From assembly GCA_002371785.1 (NCBI GenBank), contig DFGU01000011.1, positions 10,304-31,883 of the forward strand: a DNA stretch of 21,580 nt. The letters are read 5' to 3'. The notes below the pieces were generated by a model. The model had not been told where the DNA came from, did not search any database, and saw only the letters and a list, made by a program, of their open reading frames with translations. Below, piece by piece: positions 1 through 9,154 of the stretch. This stretch comes from Bacteroidales bacterium UBA3742 (lineage in GTDB: Bacteria > Bacteroidota > Bacteroidia > Bacteroidales > Paludibacteraceae). How positions within the stretch are numbered: position 1 is the stretch's first letter; the number at the start of each line of letters is the position of its first letter. Made by a program: the position numbers and the translations under genes.

Positions 1-42
1 CATTTTCAATTATCCATTTTCCATTCTCCGTTTTCCATTATC
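1..42 (-). repeat. Heptamer microarray at the 3' end of the TPR gene
   Basis: Read on the minus strand, the stop codon of the TPR gene lies in a partial unit (GATAAT) followed by GGAAAAC, GGAGAAT, GGAAAAT, GGATAAT and TGAAAAT, that is, five consecutive units with period 7. The array reaches the window edge and may continue. Counting from the gene stop TAA, a further TAA and a TGA fall in the other two frames, so all three frames are closed within about 35 nt. Period and position match the other microarrays of this window, but the unit sequence differs. Confidence 0.75.
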
Positions 43-2011
43 TGAATCTTGAGATGAGATGATAAGCCTGGTAGATACCGCGTTCGCCGGCGTTGCTCAG
101 GTCCTGCAGGCCCTCTTTCAGTTTATCCACGTAGATATAGGTCAGTCCGCGATTCAGGTAGGCTTCCGCCATGTCCGGATCGGCCTGCAGCGCCTTGGTA
201 TAGAGTTGTATGGCTCCTTCGTAGTCATGATTCTCAAATAGCAGGTTGGCCTTGTTGTAATACGCAAAACTGAGCGAGGGATCACGTCGAATCACTTCGT
301 CATAGTCGCGCAGGGCAATCTCGATATCCTTCTTCTGCTTGGCCCGCAGATTAGCCCGTATGAGGTAGATGAGCGCCAGGGTAGGCGATTCGTTATCTGC
401 CGCCCGTATCGCACGCGTACAGTCATCCACAGCTGAAGCATAATCCCGCACCTGCGCCTCCTCGATAGCTCGGCTCAGGAAGAGCAGCATGGCCTGTTCG
501 CCCACGGTGGCGGCGAGGCGGTTGATCTGGTCGGTCAACTGCGTGATGGTCTGAAAATGCTGGTCCAGTATTTCGGGCGTCAGCTGCACCTCCTTAGGCG
601 TGAACCGAAGCGGCGCACGTAGTACGCCCGAGCGGTTGAGTTCCTCCAAAGCGGGGTGGGTATAGTTGGTCTGTCTTAACTCTTTGCTACCGGCATAGTA
701 GCCCAACTCGATATTTGGCTCCAGTTGCACGTCCTGATACCGCTTCTGTACCGATCCGCGCCATGCCGTCTCGTACTTACTGTCGCTCTCCGTATCGTCG
801 CTGTTCTGCGCTTGACGAACCGAGAACTCACGACGCCGGTCGCGTTCCTTAGGCGTCTGCTTGGCTATATCCACATCGGTACGGGGTTGCGGGTAGATCT
901 GATTGGTCGTCTTCTTCCTATCCAGTTGGTATGCACGGTCGCGATACTGCTGCGCACCACGATAGTCACCCAGCTGCATCTTGGCCTGCGAGGCCAGGTA
1001 ATAAGCCGGCATGAAGTAGGGATAGTGCTTAATGGTCACCTCCAAATCTTGGAGCGCTTTCTGCCATTGCATGAGTTGCATGCGTACCAAACCGCGGTTG
1101 TAGTACATCTCGTACGACTGCGGACTGAGCGAGATGACGCGGTTATACTCCTCCAGCGCACGGTTGTAGTCGCCCACCTCCTGCAGGAGCAAGGCGCGAT
1201 TGTAATGGCATTGGATATCCTTCGGCGCGATACGTACGGCGCGGTCGTAGTCGGCAAGAGCCGTCTTGTAGTCATGCCGCTTATAACATATAATACCCCT
1301 ATTGACATAATCGCCGGCCCATTTCGAGCCATGGTCGATAGCCTGGTTCAGGCATCGCAAGGCCTCCGTCTCGTTGCCGCTCATCAGGTAGAGCGAACCC
1401 AACATCGACCAGCAGTCCGGTTCGTCGGGACGTTTCTCTACCACGCGCTCCAGGTACTGAATGGCCTGCAGGGTATCCTGCTGACGGATATAGAGCACAG
1501 CTTTGTCATGCAGCAGATCCACCTGATCGGGCGAGAACTCCAGCAAGCGGTCCAGATCGGCCTGCGCTCCTGCCAGACTATCCATGCGCATGCGCACGTC
1601 TGCGCGCAACGCTATATAGGTGCGGTTTTGAGGCGCACTCTCCAGGGCCTTGGTAAAATCCTGATCTGCCGCCTGCCAGTTCTCCAGTTGGCGATAGATG
1701 AAGCCGCGTGTATAGTACAAGCTGGCAATAAACGGATTGATCTCTATCGCACGGTTGCAATCCTCCAGCGCACCTTCCCAGTCCTCCAGTTGCACCTTAG
1801 CGATCGCACGCAGCTGGTAGGGCTCAGCCAGATAGGGCTTGAGGCGGATCACCTGGTTGAAATACTGGATAGAGAGCACATAGTCCTCAAAGTACAAAGC
1901 ATTGCGCCCGATAGCCGTCAGGCGGTCGGTATTCAGCTGTGCCTGCGCCGCAAAGGGGCAAAACAGGCACAGCACGATGAGGACGATATGTTTAATCTTC
2001 GTCGCCTTCAA
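38..2011 (-). CDS. Secreted tetratricopeptide-repeat protein
   Basis: The 657-residue product has an N-terminal signal peptide (hydrophobic HIVLIVLCLFCPFAAQAQ, probably cut after AQA), so it should be periplasmic or envelope-attached. Tandem TPR units fill about residues 28-375, with repeats such as YYNRALLLQEVGDYNRALEEY. A charged, low-complexity linker without TPRs covers about 375-505, and a second TPR block covers about 510-645. TPR arrays are protein-binding scaffolds and no enzymatic domain is visible. The start is a TTG at 2009-2011: an in-frame TAG lies two codons upstream and the next methionine is beyond residue 100, so no ATG could keep the signal peptide. The start overlaps the end of the upstream penicillin-binding protein gene by 20 nt, which suggests translational coupling and possibly a shared role in cell-wall assembly (inference). 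The exact partner is unknown. Confidence 0.85.
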   Translation of the reverse strand: MKATKIKHIVLIVLCLFCPFAAQAQLNTDRLTAIGRNALYFEDYVLSIQYFNQVIRLKPYLAEPYQLRAIAKVQLEDWEGALEDCNRAIEINPFIASLYYTRGFIYRQLENWQAADQDFTKALESAPQNRTYIALRADVRMRMDSLAGAQADLDRLLEFSPDQVDLLHDKAVLYIRQQDTLQAIQYLERVVEKRPDEPDCWSMLGSLYLMSGNETEALRCLNQAIDHGSKWAGDYVNRGIICYKRHDYKTALADYDRAVRIAPKDIQCHYNRALLLQEVGDYNRALEEYNRVISLSPQSYEMYYNRGLVRMQLMQWQKALQDLEVTIKHYPYFMPAYYLASQAKMQLGDYRGAQQYRDRAYQLDRKKTTNQIYPQPRTDVDIAKQTPKERDRRREFSVRQAQNSDDTESDSKYETAWRGSVQKRYQDVQLEPNIELGYYAGSKELRQTNYTHPALEELNRSGVLRAPLRFTPKEVQLTPEILDQHFQTITQLTDQINRLAATVGEQAMLLFLSRAIEEAQVRDYASAVDDCTRAIRAADNESPTLALIYLIRANLRAKQKKDIEIALRDYDEVIRRDPSLSFAYYNKANLLFENHDYEGAIQLYTKALQADPDMAEAYLNRGLTYIYVDKLKEGLQDLSNAGERGIYQAYHLISRFR

Positions 2012-4325
2012 GTACTACCTCGGTATTCTCAAACTGCTGATACTCCATACAAGCGTTCTTCATGTTCGACATGAAGTCCTCATCCAGGTCGAACTGCTCC
2101 TTCGGATCATAGCCCAGGTCCGGATCAGAGTAGCACTTCTGGGTGAATTTACCCACGATAGGCAGCGCCATAGAGGCTCCCTGACCGATACCGGTATAGT
2201 CGAAGTGGATCGAGCGGTCTTCACCACCAACCCATGCACCACTAACCAGCGAAGGCGAGTAGCCGACGAACCAACCGTCGGAGTTGTTGTTGGTCGTTCC
2301 GGTCTTACCGGCCATCTGTACCGACGTGATACCATTGATACGGCGACCCGTACCCGAGCGACATACCTCGCGCATCATATAGACCATCTTCTTGGCGCTC
2401 AGCTCGTCCAGCACCTCGTGCGACTGTTGCGTAAAGGTAGCTATCACGTTGCCCGTATTGTCCTCGATACGTGTCACGTACATCGGGTCGATACGGATAC
2501 CGCCATTGATAAACGTCGTATAGGCATTCACCATCTCTTCTACCGACACCTCGCACGAACCCATACATATCGTCACATTCGGATCAATATCGCCCTTCAG
2601 ACCGAACGATTTCATCAACTTCACAATCGGATCCGGACCGTACTGCGCCATGAACCAAGCCGACATCCAGTTCGACGAGATAGCCAGGGCGTGTGCAAGC
2701 GTCATCGGACCACCTCCGTGACCGTCACGCGGCGTCCAGTATCCGCCACCGGGGTTCTTGAATGTCACATCTTGACGATGAACCGTCACCTTCTCGCAAG
2801 GCCACATACCCTCCGACATACCATATGCGTAGAGATAGGGCTTCACGGTAGAACCTACTTGACGGCGACCCAACGTAGCCATATCGTACTTGAAGTAGTC
2901 GAAGTCGTTACCGCCCACATAGGCTTTCACGTGACCGCTGTGCGGATCCATAGCCATGAAACCGCAACGCAGGAAATACTTGGTCCAGATGATCGAATCC
3001 ATCGGAGAAAGCGTGGTATCCTTCTTATGCCTATCGTTGTAGGTAAAGACCTGCATCTTGCATGGCGTGTTGAAGATCTGCTTGATCTCTTCCTCGCTCT
3101 TGCCTTCGGCCTTGAGCGCACGATAGCGGTCGGTCTGACGCATCGAGCGCTCCAGGATACGACGCATATCGTCCTCGGTAATCTTGTTGGTGAACGGACC
3201 GTTCTTATTGCCCTTCTTAGACTGGAAGAACAGGCCCTGCAGGTAGCGCATATGCTCCTCGACGGCCTCTTCGGCATAGCGCTGCATACGTGTGTCAAGC
3301 GTCGTGTAGATACGCAGACCGTCGGTATAGATATTATAGTGTTCGCCGTTCTGCTTGGTATTCTTGTTGCAGAAGCCGTACAGCGGATCGTTCTCCCAGA
3401 GGTACTTATCCACGCGGTACTGCTGCTTGTTCCACTCCGGATAGTCACGCTCCAGCGGCTCTTCGGCCATCATGCAACGACGGATATACTCGCGGAAATA
3501 GGGGGCGATACCATTGGTATGGTCTATCACGTGGTAGTCGCACACCAGCGGCAGGCGCTGCAGCGAGTCGCACTCGGCCTGAGAGATATAGCCGTATTTG
3601 CACATCTGGCTGAACACCACGTTACGACGCTCACGCGAACGGGTAGGATAGCGCAGCGGGTTGTAGAGCGACGGGTTCTTACACATACCGACCAAGGTGG
3701 CTGCCTCCTCAATCTTGAGGTCAATAGGCTTCTTGTTGAAATACACACGGCTGGCCGTCTCGATACCTACGGCATTGTACAGAAAATCAAACTGATTCAG
3801 ATACATCGTGATAATCTGCTCCTTAGAGTAAAGTCGCTCCAGTTTGATAGCGATGACCCACTCGATAGGTTTCTGTACCACACGTTGCATACCGCGTGCA
3901 CCTCCCTGCGACCAGATCTGCTTAGCCAACTGCTGGGTGAGGGTAGAACCACCACCGGCCTTACCCATCTTCAGCACAGCACGCATGAGTGCCTTGGGAT
4001 CCACACCCATATGGTCGTAGAAACGCGCATCCTCTGTAGCCACCAACGCATCTACCAGATACGGACTGATGTCCTTGTATTCCACGCTGATACGGTTGGC
4101 CGTCTTGTAGTAGCGACCAATCGTCTTGTTGTCGGCCGAGAAAATCTCACTCGCATTTCTATTCTGCGGGTTCTCCAGTTCCTCCAAGGGCGGCATGTAT
4201 CCTAACCATCCGACACTAATCAGAAAGAAAATCAGGATAACAAGCCCGGTTCCACCGGCAAAGATACCCCAAAACCACTTTAAAAAAGTCTCACGTCTGG
4301 AGACATTGATTTTTTCCTCACTCAT
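1992..4325 (-). CDS. Penicillin-binding protein 1A, bifunctional glycosyltransferase/transpeptidase
   Basis: This is a class A PBP of 777 residues that polymerises lipid II glycan strands and cross-links stem peptides on the outer face of the inner membrane. A cytosolic N-terminus is followed by one membrane helix (about residues 17-43). The GT51 domain shows the EDxxFxxHxG motif with catalytic Glu98 (ATEDARFYDHMG) and GGGSTLTQQLAKQ at 124-136. The transpeptidase domain shows SxxK at Ser492-Lys495 (GSTVKPY), SxN at Ser550-Asn552 and KTGT at 674-677. All key residues are present. A charged insertion lies between the two domains (about 365-440). The stop overlaps the start of the TPR gene by 20 nt, and its own ATG overlaps the hemW stop in an ATGA. 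The call as PBP1A-type (mrcA/ponA-like) is secure; the exact paralogue name is not. Confidence 0.96.
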   Translation of the reverse strand: MSEEKINVSRRETFLKWFWGIFAGGTGLVILIFFLISVGWLGYMPPLEELENPQNRNASEIFSADNKTIGRYYKTANRISVEYKDISPYLVDALVATEDARFYDHMGVDPKALMRAVLKMGKAGGGSTLTQQLAKQIWSQGGARGMQRVVQKPIEWVIAIKLERLYSKEQIITMYLNQFDFLYNAVGIETASRVYFNKKPIDLKIEEAATLVGMCKNPSLYNPLRYPTRSRERRNVVFSQMCKYGYISQAECDSLQRLPLVCDYHVIDHTNGIAPYFREYIRRCMMAEEPLERDYPEWNKQQYRVDKYLWENDPLYGFCNKNTKQNGEHYNIYTDGLRIYTTLDTRMQRYAEEAVEEHMRYLQGLFFQSKKGNKNGPFTNKITEDDMRRILERSMRQTDRYRALKAEGKSEEEIKQIFNTPCKMQVFTYNDRHKKDTTLSPMDSIIWTKYFLRCGFMAMDPHSGHVKAYVGGNDFDYFKYDMATLGRRQVGSTVKPYLYAYGMSEGMWPCEKVTVHRQDVTFKNPGGGYWTPRDGHGGGPMTLAHALAISSNWMSAWFMAQYGPDPIVKLMKSFGLKGDIDPNVTICMGSCEVSVEEMVNAYTTFINGGIRIDPMYVTRIEDNTGNVIATFTQQSHEVLDELSAKKMVYMMREVCRSGTGRRINGITSVQMAGKTGTTNNNSDGWFVGYSPSLVSGAWVGGEDRSIHFDYTGIGQGASMALPIVGKFTQKCYSDPDLGYDPKEQFDLDEDFMSNMKNACMEYQQFENTEVVLEGDED

Positions 4326-5386
4326 ATCATTAATGTTTCAATTATGCTATTTAGTATGTGTAGCCCCTGTCGGGTAGCTACCACGTGTGTGCCTTCTTCG
4401 CGCAGCAAGCCGCGTTGTATCAGTCGCTCTACCGCCTGCCCATCGCGTATCTCCGTGCGCGCTACGCCACGCGCCGTACGCAGGCCAAGCATGATGCGTT
4501 CGTTGTAGCGGTCATCCTCTGTCAGTACTTCCTCCTCACGTGCCGCGCCACGTATATACTGCGCTATATCGGCCGGATTGCTGCTACGTATCTTTCCGTC
4601 ATAACTATGCGCAGCCGCACCTATGCCGAGATAGGGCGTGTTGTCCCAATAGCTGCTGTTATGCCGCGACGCAAAGCCCGGTCTCGCAAAGTTGCTCACC
4701 TCATAATGTGCATATCCTGCCTCTTGCAAGCGTTCCATCAACCAGTCGTACATCGCCATCTCGGTCTCATCATCCGTCATCTCCACCTCACCACGTTCCA
4801 TCATCTGCATCAGCGCCGTTCCTTCCTCCCATTGCAGGCAGTAGGCCGAGATATGCTCCGGTTTTAACGCCAATAGTTGCTCTACATCTTCTTGCCACTC
4901 CGCCATGGTCTGACCCGGCAAACCGTATATCAGATCCAGCGACAGGTTCTCAAATCCGGCCTTGCGTGCCATACTGACCGCCTCACGGGCTTGTGCCGCA
5001 GTATGTCGGCGTCCGATCAGCCTGAGGCGCTCATCATGCATCGATTGCACGCCCATCGACAGCCGGTTTACGCCCGCACGACGCAAGGTCGTCAAATATG
5101 TCTCATCCGCATCGCCGGGATTCATCTCCACCGTGATCTCCTCCGCCGTTTCCGTCCCGATAGCCTCGATCAAACGGGCAATATCTTCTGCCCGCAACTG
5201 ACTGGGCGTTCCTCCGCCGAAATAGATTGTACGGATAGGTTCTGTCAACTCCTGCTTCCGGCTACCTATCTCACGCAACAATGCCGCCACATAGGCCTCG
5301 CGCCGGTGCAAAACGGTCGTGCTATAGAAGTCACAATAGCGGCATCGCGTCTGGCAAAACGGTATATGTACGTATAATCCTGCCAT
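4322..5386 (-). CDS. hemW: HemW-like radical SAM protein (haem chaperone family)
   Basis: The protein has 354 residues, slightly short for the family (about 375-380). It opens with YVHIPFCQTRCRYCDFYS, the CX3CX2C iron-sulfur cluster motif at Cys11, Cys15 and Cys18 followed by Asp-Phe. That lacks the fourth Cys (CxxxCxxCxC) of true coproporphyrinogen III dehydrogenase HemN, which supports HemW. YFGGGTPS, MNPGD and NRLSMGVQS are further radical SAM core motifs, and LSLDLIYGLPGQT is typical of the HemN/HemW family. A winged-helix-like C-terminus ends at LHILNSIIE. HemW is reported to bind haem and deliver it to haemoproteins, and this family is often mis-annotated as an oxygen-independent coproporphyrinogen oxidase. 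It sits 39 nt after rarA, separated by a heptamer microarray, and its stop overlaps the PBP start by 4 nt. Confidence 0.93.
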   Translation of the reverse strand: MAGLYVHIPFCQTRCRYCDFYSTTVLHRREAYVAALLREIGSRKQELTEPIRTIYFGGGTPSQLRAEDIARLIEAIGTETAEEITVEMNPGDADETYLTTLRRAGVNRLSMGVQSMHDERLRLIGRRHTAAQAREAVSMARKAGFENLSLDLIYGLPGQTMAEWQEDVEQLLALKPEHISAYCLQWEEGTALMQMMERGEVEMTDDETEMAMYDWLMERLQEAGYAHYEVSNFARPGFASRHNSSYWDNTPYLGIGAAAHSYDGKIRSSNPADIAQYIRGAAREEEVLTEDDRYNERIMLGLRTARGVARTEIRDGQAVERLIQRGLLREEGTHVVATRQGLHILNSIIETLMI

Positions 5387-5388
5387 CC

Positions 5389-5425
5389 CGTAACCTATAA
5401 CCTATAACCGATAACCGATCACCTA
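5389..5425 (-). repeat. Heptamer microarray between rarA and hemW
   Basis: Directly after the rarA stop TGA the minus strand reads a partial unit (TA) and then GGTGATC, GGTTATC, GGTTATA, GGTTATA, GGTTACG: five units with period 7. It fills nearly the whole 39-nt intergenic gap and ends 3 nt before the hemW ATG. Stops occur in two forward frames (TGA, TAG); the third frame stays open. No promoter or hairpin was recognised in the gap. Confidence 0.8.
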
Positions 5426-6649
5426 TCAGTCTTTCTTCCAAAACGTCGTTCCCTTTAGCGCATCCGGCAAGTACTGCTGTTCTACCCAATGGCCCGGATA
5501 GTCGTGCGGATACTTATAGCCATCGGCATACCCCAGGTCCTTCATCAGGCTGGTCGGCGCGTTGCGCAAATGGAGCGGTACGGGCAAATTGCCGGTTTCA
5601 CGCACCTTAGCCAAAGCCGCATCTATCGCCAGATAGGCCGAGTTGTCCTTCTTGCACGTAGCCAGATAGACCGTCGTCTCTGCCAACGGGATGCGGGCTT
5701 CCGGCCATCCGATCTTGTTCACTACGTCAAAACAGGTATTGGCCAGCAGCATCGCATTCGGATTAGCCAATCCGATATCTTCGCTGGCCGAGATTACCAG
5801 TCGTCGTGCGATGAACTTCGGATCTTCGCCACCTTCTATCATACGCGCCAACCAGTATATGGCTGCCTGCGGATCACTACCGCGGATCGACTTGATAAAG
5901 GCCGAGATGATGTCATAGTGCATTTCGCCGTCCTTGTCGTAGGCCACGGGGTTTTGCTGCAACTGACGCGTCACGGTCCCGTTGTCAATCACGCGCACGC
6001 CACTATTGCTCACCAGTTCAACAATATTGAGCAACTTCCTGGCATCGCCTCCGCTATAGCGTAGCAGCGCCTCGCGGTCTTTTACCTCCAGCCCCAAGCC
6101 GCGGATATACTCATCTTGCGTCAAGGCACGATCCAGCAATTCCTCCAGATCCTCCTTTTCCAGCGATTTCAACACATATACCTGGCATCGACTCAGGAGT
6201 GGGGTAATGACTTCAAAACTCGGATTCTCCGTCGTAGCACCCACCAGGGTCACAACACCTTCTTCCACAGCGCCCAACAGGCTATCCTGCTGCGATTTGG
6301 AAAATCGGTGTATCTCGTCGATAAACAGGATCGGACTGCGTTGATCCACTTGCGAAGCAAAGATCCCGCTATTCATCACGGCGGTTCGTTTGGCCTTGTC
6401 GATAACATCGCGCACCTCCTTCACGCCACTCGTCACGGCACTCAACGTATAAAACGGCCGTTGCAGTTCATGGGCGATGATACGCGCCAACGTCGTCTTG
6501 CCTACGCCAGGAGGACCCCACAAGATGAAACTCGACAGATTGCCACTCTCGATCATCTGTCTCAGTACGGCCCCTTCGCCTACCAAGTGCTTCTGGCCTA
6601 TGTATTCGTTCAGCGTCTTCGGACGCAAGCGTTCTGCTAACGGTAACAT
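5426..6649 (-). CDS. rarA: Replication-associated recombination protein A (AAA+ ATPase)
   Basis: RarA (MgsA) is a clamp-loader-like AAA+ ATPase acting at stalled replication forks. The 407-residue protein begins with PLAERLRPKTLNEYIGQ, the family N-terminus. Walker A is GPPGVGKTT at 45-53, Walker B is ILFIDEIHRF near 107-116, sensor 1 is in GATTENPSF, and an arginine-finger region LLSRCQVY follows. The C-terminal half carries the tetramerisation/MgsA segment (SAFIKSIRGSDPQAAIYWLA, LVISASEDIGLANP, KYPHDYPGHWVEQQYLPD). Length is near normal. It lies 20 nt downstream of recN, so two genome-maintenance genes are adjacent. The ATG at 6649 fits the family start. Confidence 0.96.
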   Translation of the reverse strand: MLPLAERLRPKTLNEYIGQKHLVGEGAVLRQMIESGNLSSFILWGPPGVGKTTLARIIAHELQRPFYTLSAVTSGVKEVRDVIDKAKRTAVMNSGIFASQVDQRSPILFIDEIHRFSKSQQDSLLGAVEEGVVTLVGATTENPSFEVITPLLSRCQVYVLKSLEKEDLEELLDRALTQDEYIRGLGLEVKDREALLRYSGGDARKLLNIVELVSNSGVRVIDNGTVTRQLQQNPVAYDKDGEMHYDIISAFIKSIRGSDPQAAIYWLARMIEGGEDPKFIARRLVISASEDIGLANPNAMLLANTCFDVVNKIGWPEARIPLAETTVYLATCKKDNSAYLAIDAALAKVRETGNLPVPLHLRNAPTSLMKDLGYADGYKYPHDYPGHWVEQQYLPDALKGTTFWKKD

Positions 6650-6653
6650 AAAA

Positions 6654-6677
6654 TCATTTTCTCATTTAGTCATTTTC
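6654..6677 (-). repeat. Octamer microarray spanning the recN stop codon
   Basis: On the plus strand the units are TCATTTTC, TCATTTAG and TCATTTTC, three copies with period 8. On the coding strand this gives GAAAATGA, CTAAATGA, GAAAATGA. The recN stop TGA lies in the first unit read, and the following TAA and TGA close the other two frames. It is short, so chance is harder to exclude than for the other arrays. Confidence 0.5.
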
Positions 6678-8247
6678 CTTTTACCATCTCTTTGGCCGTA
6701 CTGATCGCTGCCTCGGTCGCGTTCTTGCCGCTCAACATCGAAGCGATCTCCGTCACCCGCTCTTCGTCGTTCAACCGACTGATATGTGTCTCGGTACGGG
6801 TCGCCGTATCCGCTTTATATACCTTGTAATGATGCGTGCCCTGTGCCGCAATCTGCGGCAGGTGGGTGATGGCTATGATCTGACGATGCTCGGCCATCTC
6901 ACGCATGATAGCCGCCATCTGACCGGCTATTTCACCACTCACGCCCGTATCTATCTCGTCAAAGATGATCGTCGGCAAGCCCTTCGTGCTGGCTATCATG
7001 GCCTTCACGCATAGCATCAGTCTGCTGATCTCACCGCCGGAAGCTACCTCGCTCACGGCCCTTAGGCTCTGATTCAGGTTGGCAGCAAAAAGTATCTGCA
7101 CCTCATCCCGTCCGCGTGGCGTGAAGTCCGGGGTAGGCGTCAACTCAATAGCCACCTTGGCATGAGCCACACCCAGCCGCTTTAGGTCGGTCTCCAGACG
7201 TTGACAGATGGGTTTTACCACAGCCTGACGACTCTTGGTCAGACCATCTGCCAGTTGCTGCAAGGCTTGCTGCTCCGTATCCACTTTCTTCTGCGCCTGC
7301 TGGATATCAAAGTCGAAACTGTCCATCCGGTTGACCTGCTCAGCCAGCTCGTCACGCGTCGCAATCAGTTGCTCCAGGTTGTCCACGGCGAACTTATGCA
7401 TTAGACCGTTCAAGGTATCAATACGTTCTTCCACCCATTGCAGGCGCAGCGGATCCATCTCTATACCGTTCATCCGGCGCTCGGCCTCCTCGGCTACATC
7501 CTGCAGCTCAATACGGGCACTATCTATCCGCTCTTGCAACTCGCTGGCAGCTTCACCTAAGCGGCACACCCGCAAGGCCTCTATCGCACTACCTTGCTCG
7601 CCGCTGATAGCCTCCACGGCTAACTGCAATGCGGCCCGTATCTCCTCGGCATGGCTCAACTGATAGTGCTCCTGCTCCAATTGCTCCATCTCACCGGCTT
7701 CCAATCCGGCTTCGTTCAGCAACTGATAGCGGTATTGTATATAGTCGGCATCCTGCTGACTCTTCTTCGCCAGATTCTGCAAAGCCTCCAGCGCTTGTAC
7801 CGCCTCTATATACCGCGCATATTGCGCCTCATAGTCTGCTAGCAATTGAGCATTCGAGGCCACCGCATCCACCACCTCCAACTGAAAATCAGCATTCTCA
7901 ATCAGCAGATTGGCATGCTGGGAATGGATATCAATCAGTCGGTTGGCGAGCGCCTTCAGTTCTTGCAAGGTCACCACGCCGTCATCCACAAACGAACGAC
8001 TCTTGCCGTTTCGGTACAGTTCTCTTCGTATGATGCCCTCGTCAAACTCCGCCTCTATGATGCACTTGTCCTCGCCGTCCGTGATCGACTTGCTGTCTGC
8101 CCGGGCACCCAGCACCAAGGCCAGGGCGCCAAGTATGATACTCTTACCCGCGCCCGTCTCGCCGGTCATGACCGAGAAGCCCGACTCAAAATCAATATCC
8201 AGTCGGCTAATCAAGGCATAATTCTGTATGTGTAAGTGGCGTAACAT
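6670..8247 (-). CDS. recN: DNA repair protein RecN (SMC-like ATPase)
   Basis: RecN is a cytosolic SMC-family ATPase that acts early in double-strand-break repair. The 525-residue protein starts MLRHLHIQNYALI, a typical RecN opening, followed by Walker A GETGAGKS at 29-36. Long helical coiled-coil arms rich in Glu, Gln and Leu fill about 150-370. The ABC signature is SGGEISRLML from 403, and Walker B is TIIFDEIDTGVSGE at 426-439, followed by IIAITHLPQIAA with the His switch. Length is close to the usual 550. It begins 2 nt after the DUF4835 gene stop, so the two are surely co-transcribed. The same neighbour pair (DUF4835 gene then recN) is, to my knowledge, common in Bacteroidota. Confidence 0.97.
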   Translation of the reverse strand: MLRHLHIQNYALISRLDIDFESGFSVMTGETGAGKSIILGALALVLGARADSKSITDGEDKCIIEAEFDEGIIRRELYRNGKSRSFVDDGVVTLQELKALANRLIDIHSQHANLLIENADFQLEVVDAVASNAQLLADYEAQYARYIEAVQALEALQNLAKKSQQDADYIQYRYQLLNEAGLEAGEMEQLEQEHYQLSHAEEIRAALQLAVEAISGEQGSAIEALRVCRLGEAASELQERIDSARIELQDVAEEAERRMNGIEMDPLRLQWVEERIDTLNGLMHKFAVDNLEQLIATRDELAEQVNRMDSFDFDIQQAQKKVDTEQQALQQLADGLTKSRQAVVKPICQRLETDLKRLGVAHAKVAIELTPTPDFTPRGRDEVQILFAANLNQSLRAVSEVASGGEISRLMLCVKAMIASTKGLPTIIFDEIDTGVSGEIAGQMAAIMREMAEHRQIIAITHLPQIAAQGTHHYKVYKADTATRTETHISRLNDEERVTEIASMLSGKNATEAAISTAKEMVKGK

Positions 8248-8249
8248 GC

Positions 8250-9152
8250 TTACTTATTCAGTTTGTCGTAGGTGTTCTGACGAGTAGGATCGATATCCAT
8301 TAGCAGTTCATAGACGTTCTTCTTCTCCTGGGCGGTTCCTTGCTCAAAGATAGACACCAACTCATCCGCTTTGGCATCCAGGAACGAATTGACCACAAAC
8401 GTAGCCGGACGGGCACGATTGGCTTCCTTGAGCACGCCGATACCTTCGGCGATACGCGCACGACCGTTGGCTACATTATCTGCCATGATGTCCAGTCCCA
8501 TGCGGTGGTATTCATAAAAATACTGGCGGAAAGGCTTGAAAGCCTCATCCATCAGGTTGTTTATCAGCGCATAACGGTTGCGGTTGCTGTCAAAAGCCAG
8601 CCATCCTTTCTGCTCCAATCCGCCCATCGATACCGATTGACAAGCATTCACGATCTCTTCACAAGCTTGGAAGAAAGGCGTACCGCCCAGACGCTGGAAC
8701 GAATCGAAATCATAGCCCAGCATCAGGTAGCAATAGTAGGCCAACATGGCCGTCAGATTGGTCGTGAACTGATTCTGCTGATAGACAATCTGGTCATACT
8801 CCTGGTACGTAAAGTTGAAATTCCGGTCCTGGAAATTGACCAGCGGCGTCTTGTAGTTGCTGCCATACACCGGCCGACGACTCTGGAGCGTCATCTCGCA
8901 AGTATATAGGTTATCCTCCACGGCCTTGACCACGATCATCATCTGACAATCGATCTTCTCGTGCTCCATAAACTGCAGATTGGTCCACTTGTTCTGGTTG
9001 ACATACTCCTCGATACTTGACCGCAAAGTCTCAAACACCTGCTTGTTACTTCCCTCGATTTGATCGGAGTTGATCGACACGCTGCATTGGAATTCCTGGG
9101 CCGACACCATGGTGGCCATGCAGAGTAGTGCTATGATAAAACGTTTTCTCAT
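8250..9152 (-). CDS. DUF4835 family protein, PorD-like
   Basis: This secreted 300-residue protein has a signal peptide (RFIIALLCMATMVSAQ) followed by FQCSVSINSDQIEGSNKQVFETL, an opening I recognise as DUF4835. The family is nearly confined to Bacteroidota and is often labelled type IX secretion protein PorD in current annotation; I recall that label rather than being able to verify it. Other visible family segments are RPVYGSNYKTPLVNFQD, ANLTAMLAYYCYLMLGYDFDSF-like sequence and a C-terminal helix SIFEQGTAQEKKNVYELLMDIDPTRQNTYDKLNK. No transmembrane segment follows the signal peptide, so it is probably periplasmic or outer-membrane-associated. It sits 2 nt after the DUF4831 gene and 2 nt before recN. 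Confidence 0.85.
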   Translation of the reverse strand: MRKRFIIALLCMATMVSAQEFQCSVSINSDQIEGSNKQVFETLRSSIEEYVNQNKWTNLQFMEHEKIDCQMMIVVKAVEDNLYTCEMTLQSRRPVYGSNYKTPLVNFQDRNFNFTYQEYDQIVYQQNQFTTNLTAMLAYYCYLMLGYDFDSFQRLGGTPFFQACEEIVNACQSVSMGGLEQKGWLAFDSNRNRYALINNLMDEAFKPFRQYFYEYHRMGLDIMADNVANGRARIAEGIGVLKEANRARPATFVVNSFLDAKADELVSIFEQGTAQEKKNVYELLMDIDPTRQNTYDKLNK

Positions 9153-9154
9153 TC

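Noticed and set aside
725..2074. Plus-strand open frame of 449 codons opposite the TPR gene
   Set aside because: It is the complement of repeated TPR codons, with no recognisable motif or promoter.
1902..4205. Very long plus-strand open frame of 767 codons opposite the penicillin-binding protein gene
   Set aside because: It lies wholly opposite a PBP with all catalytic motifs plus the TPR gene start, has no domain or signal peptide, and is His/Arg/Leu-rich as expected from the complement of a GC-balanced gene.
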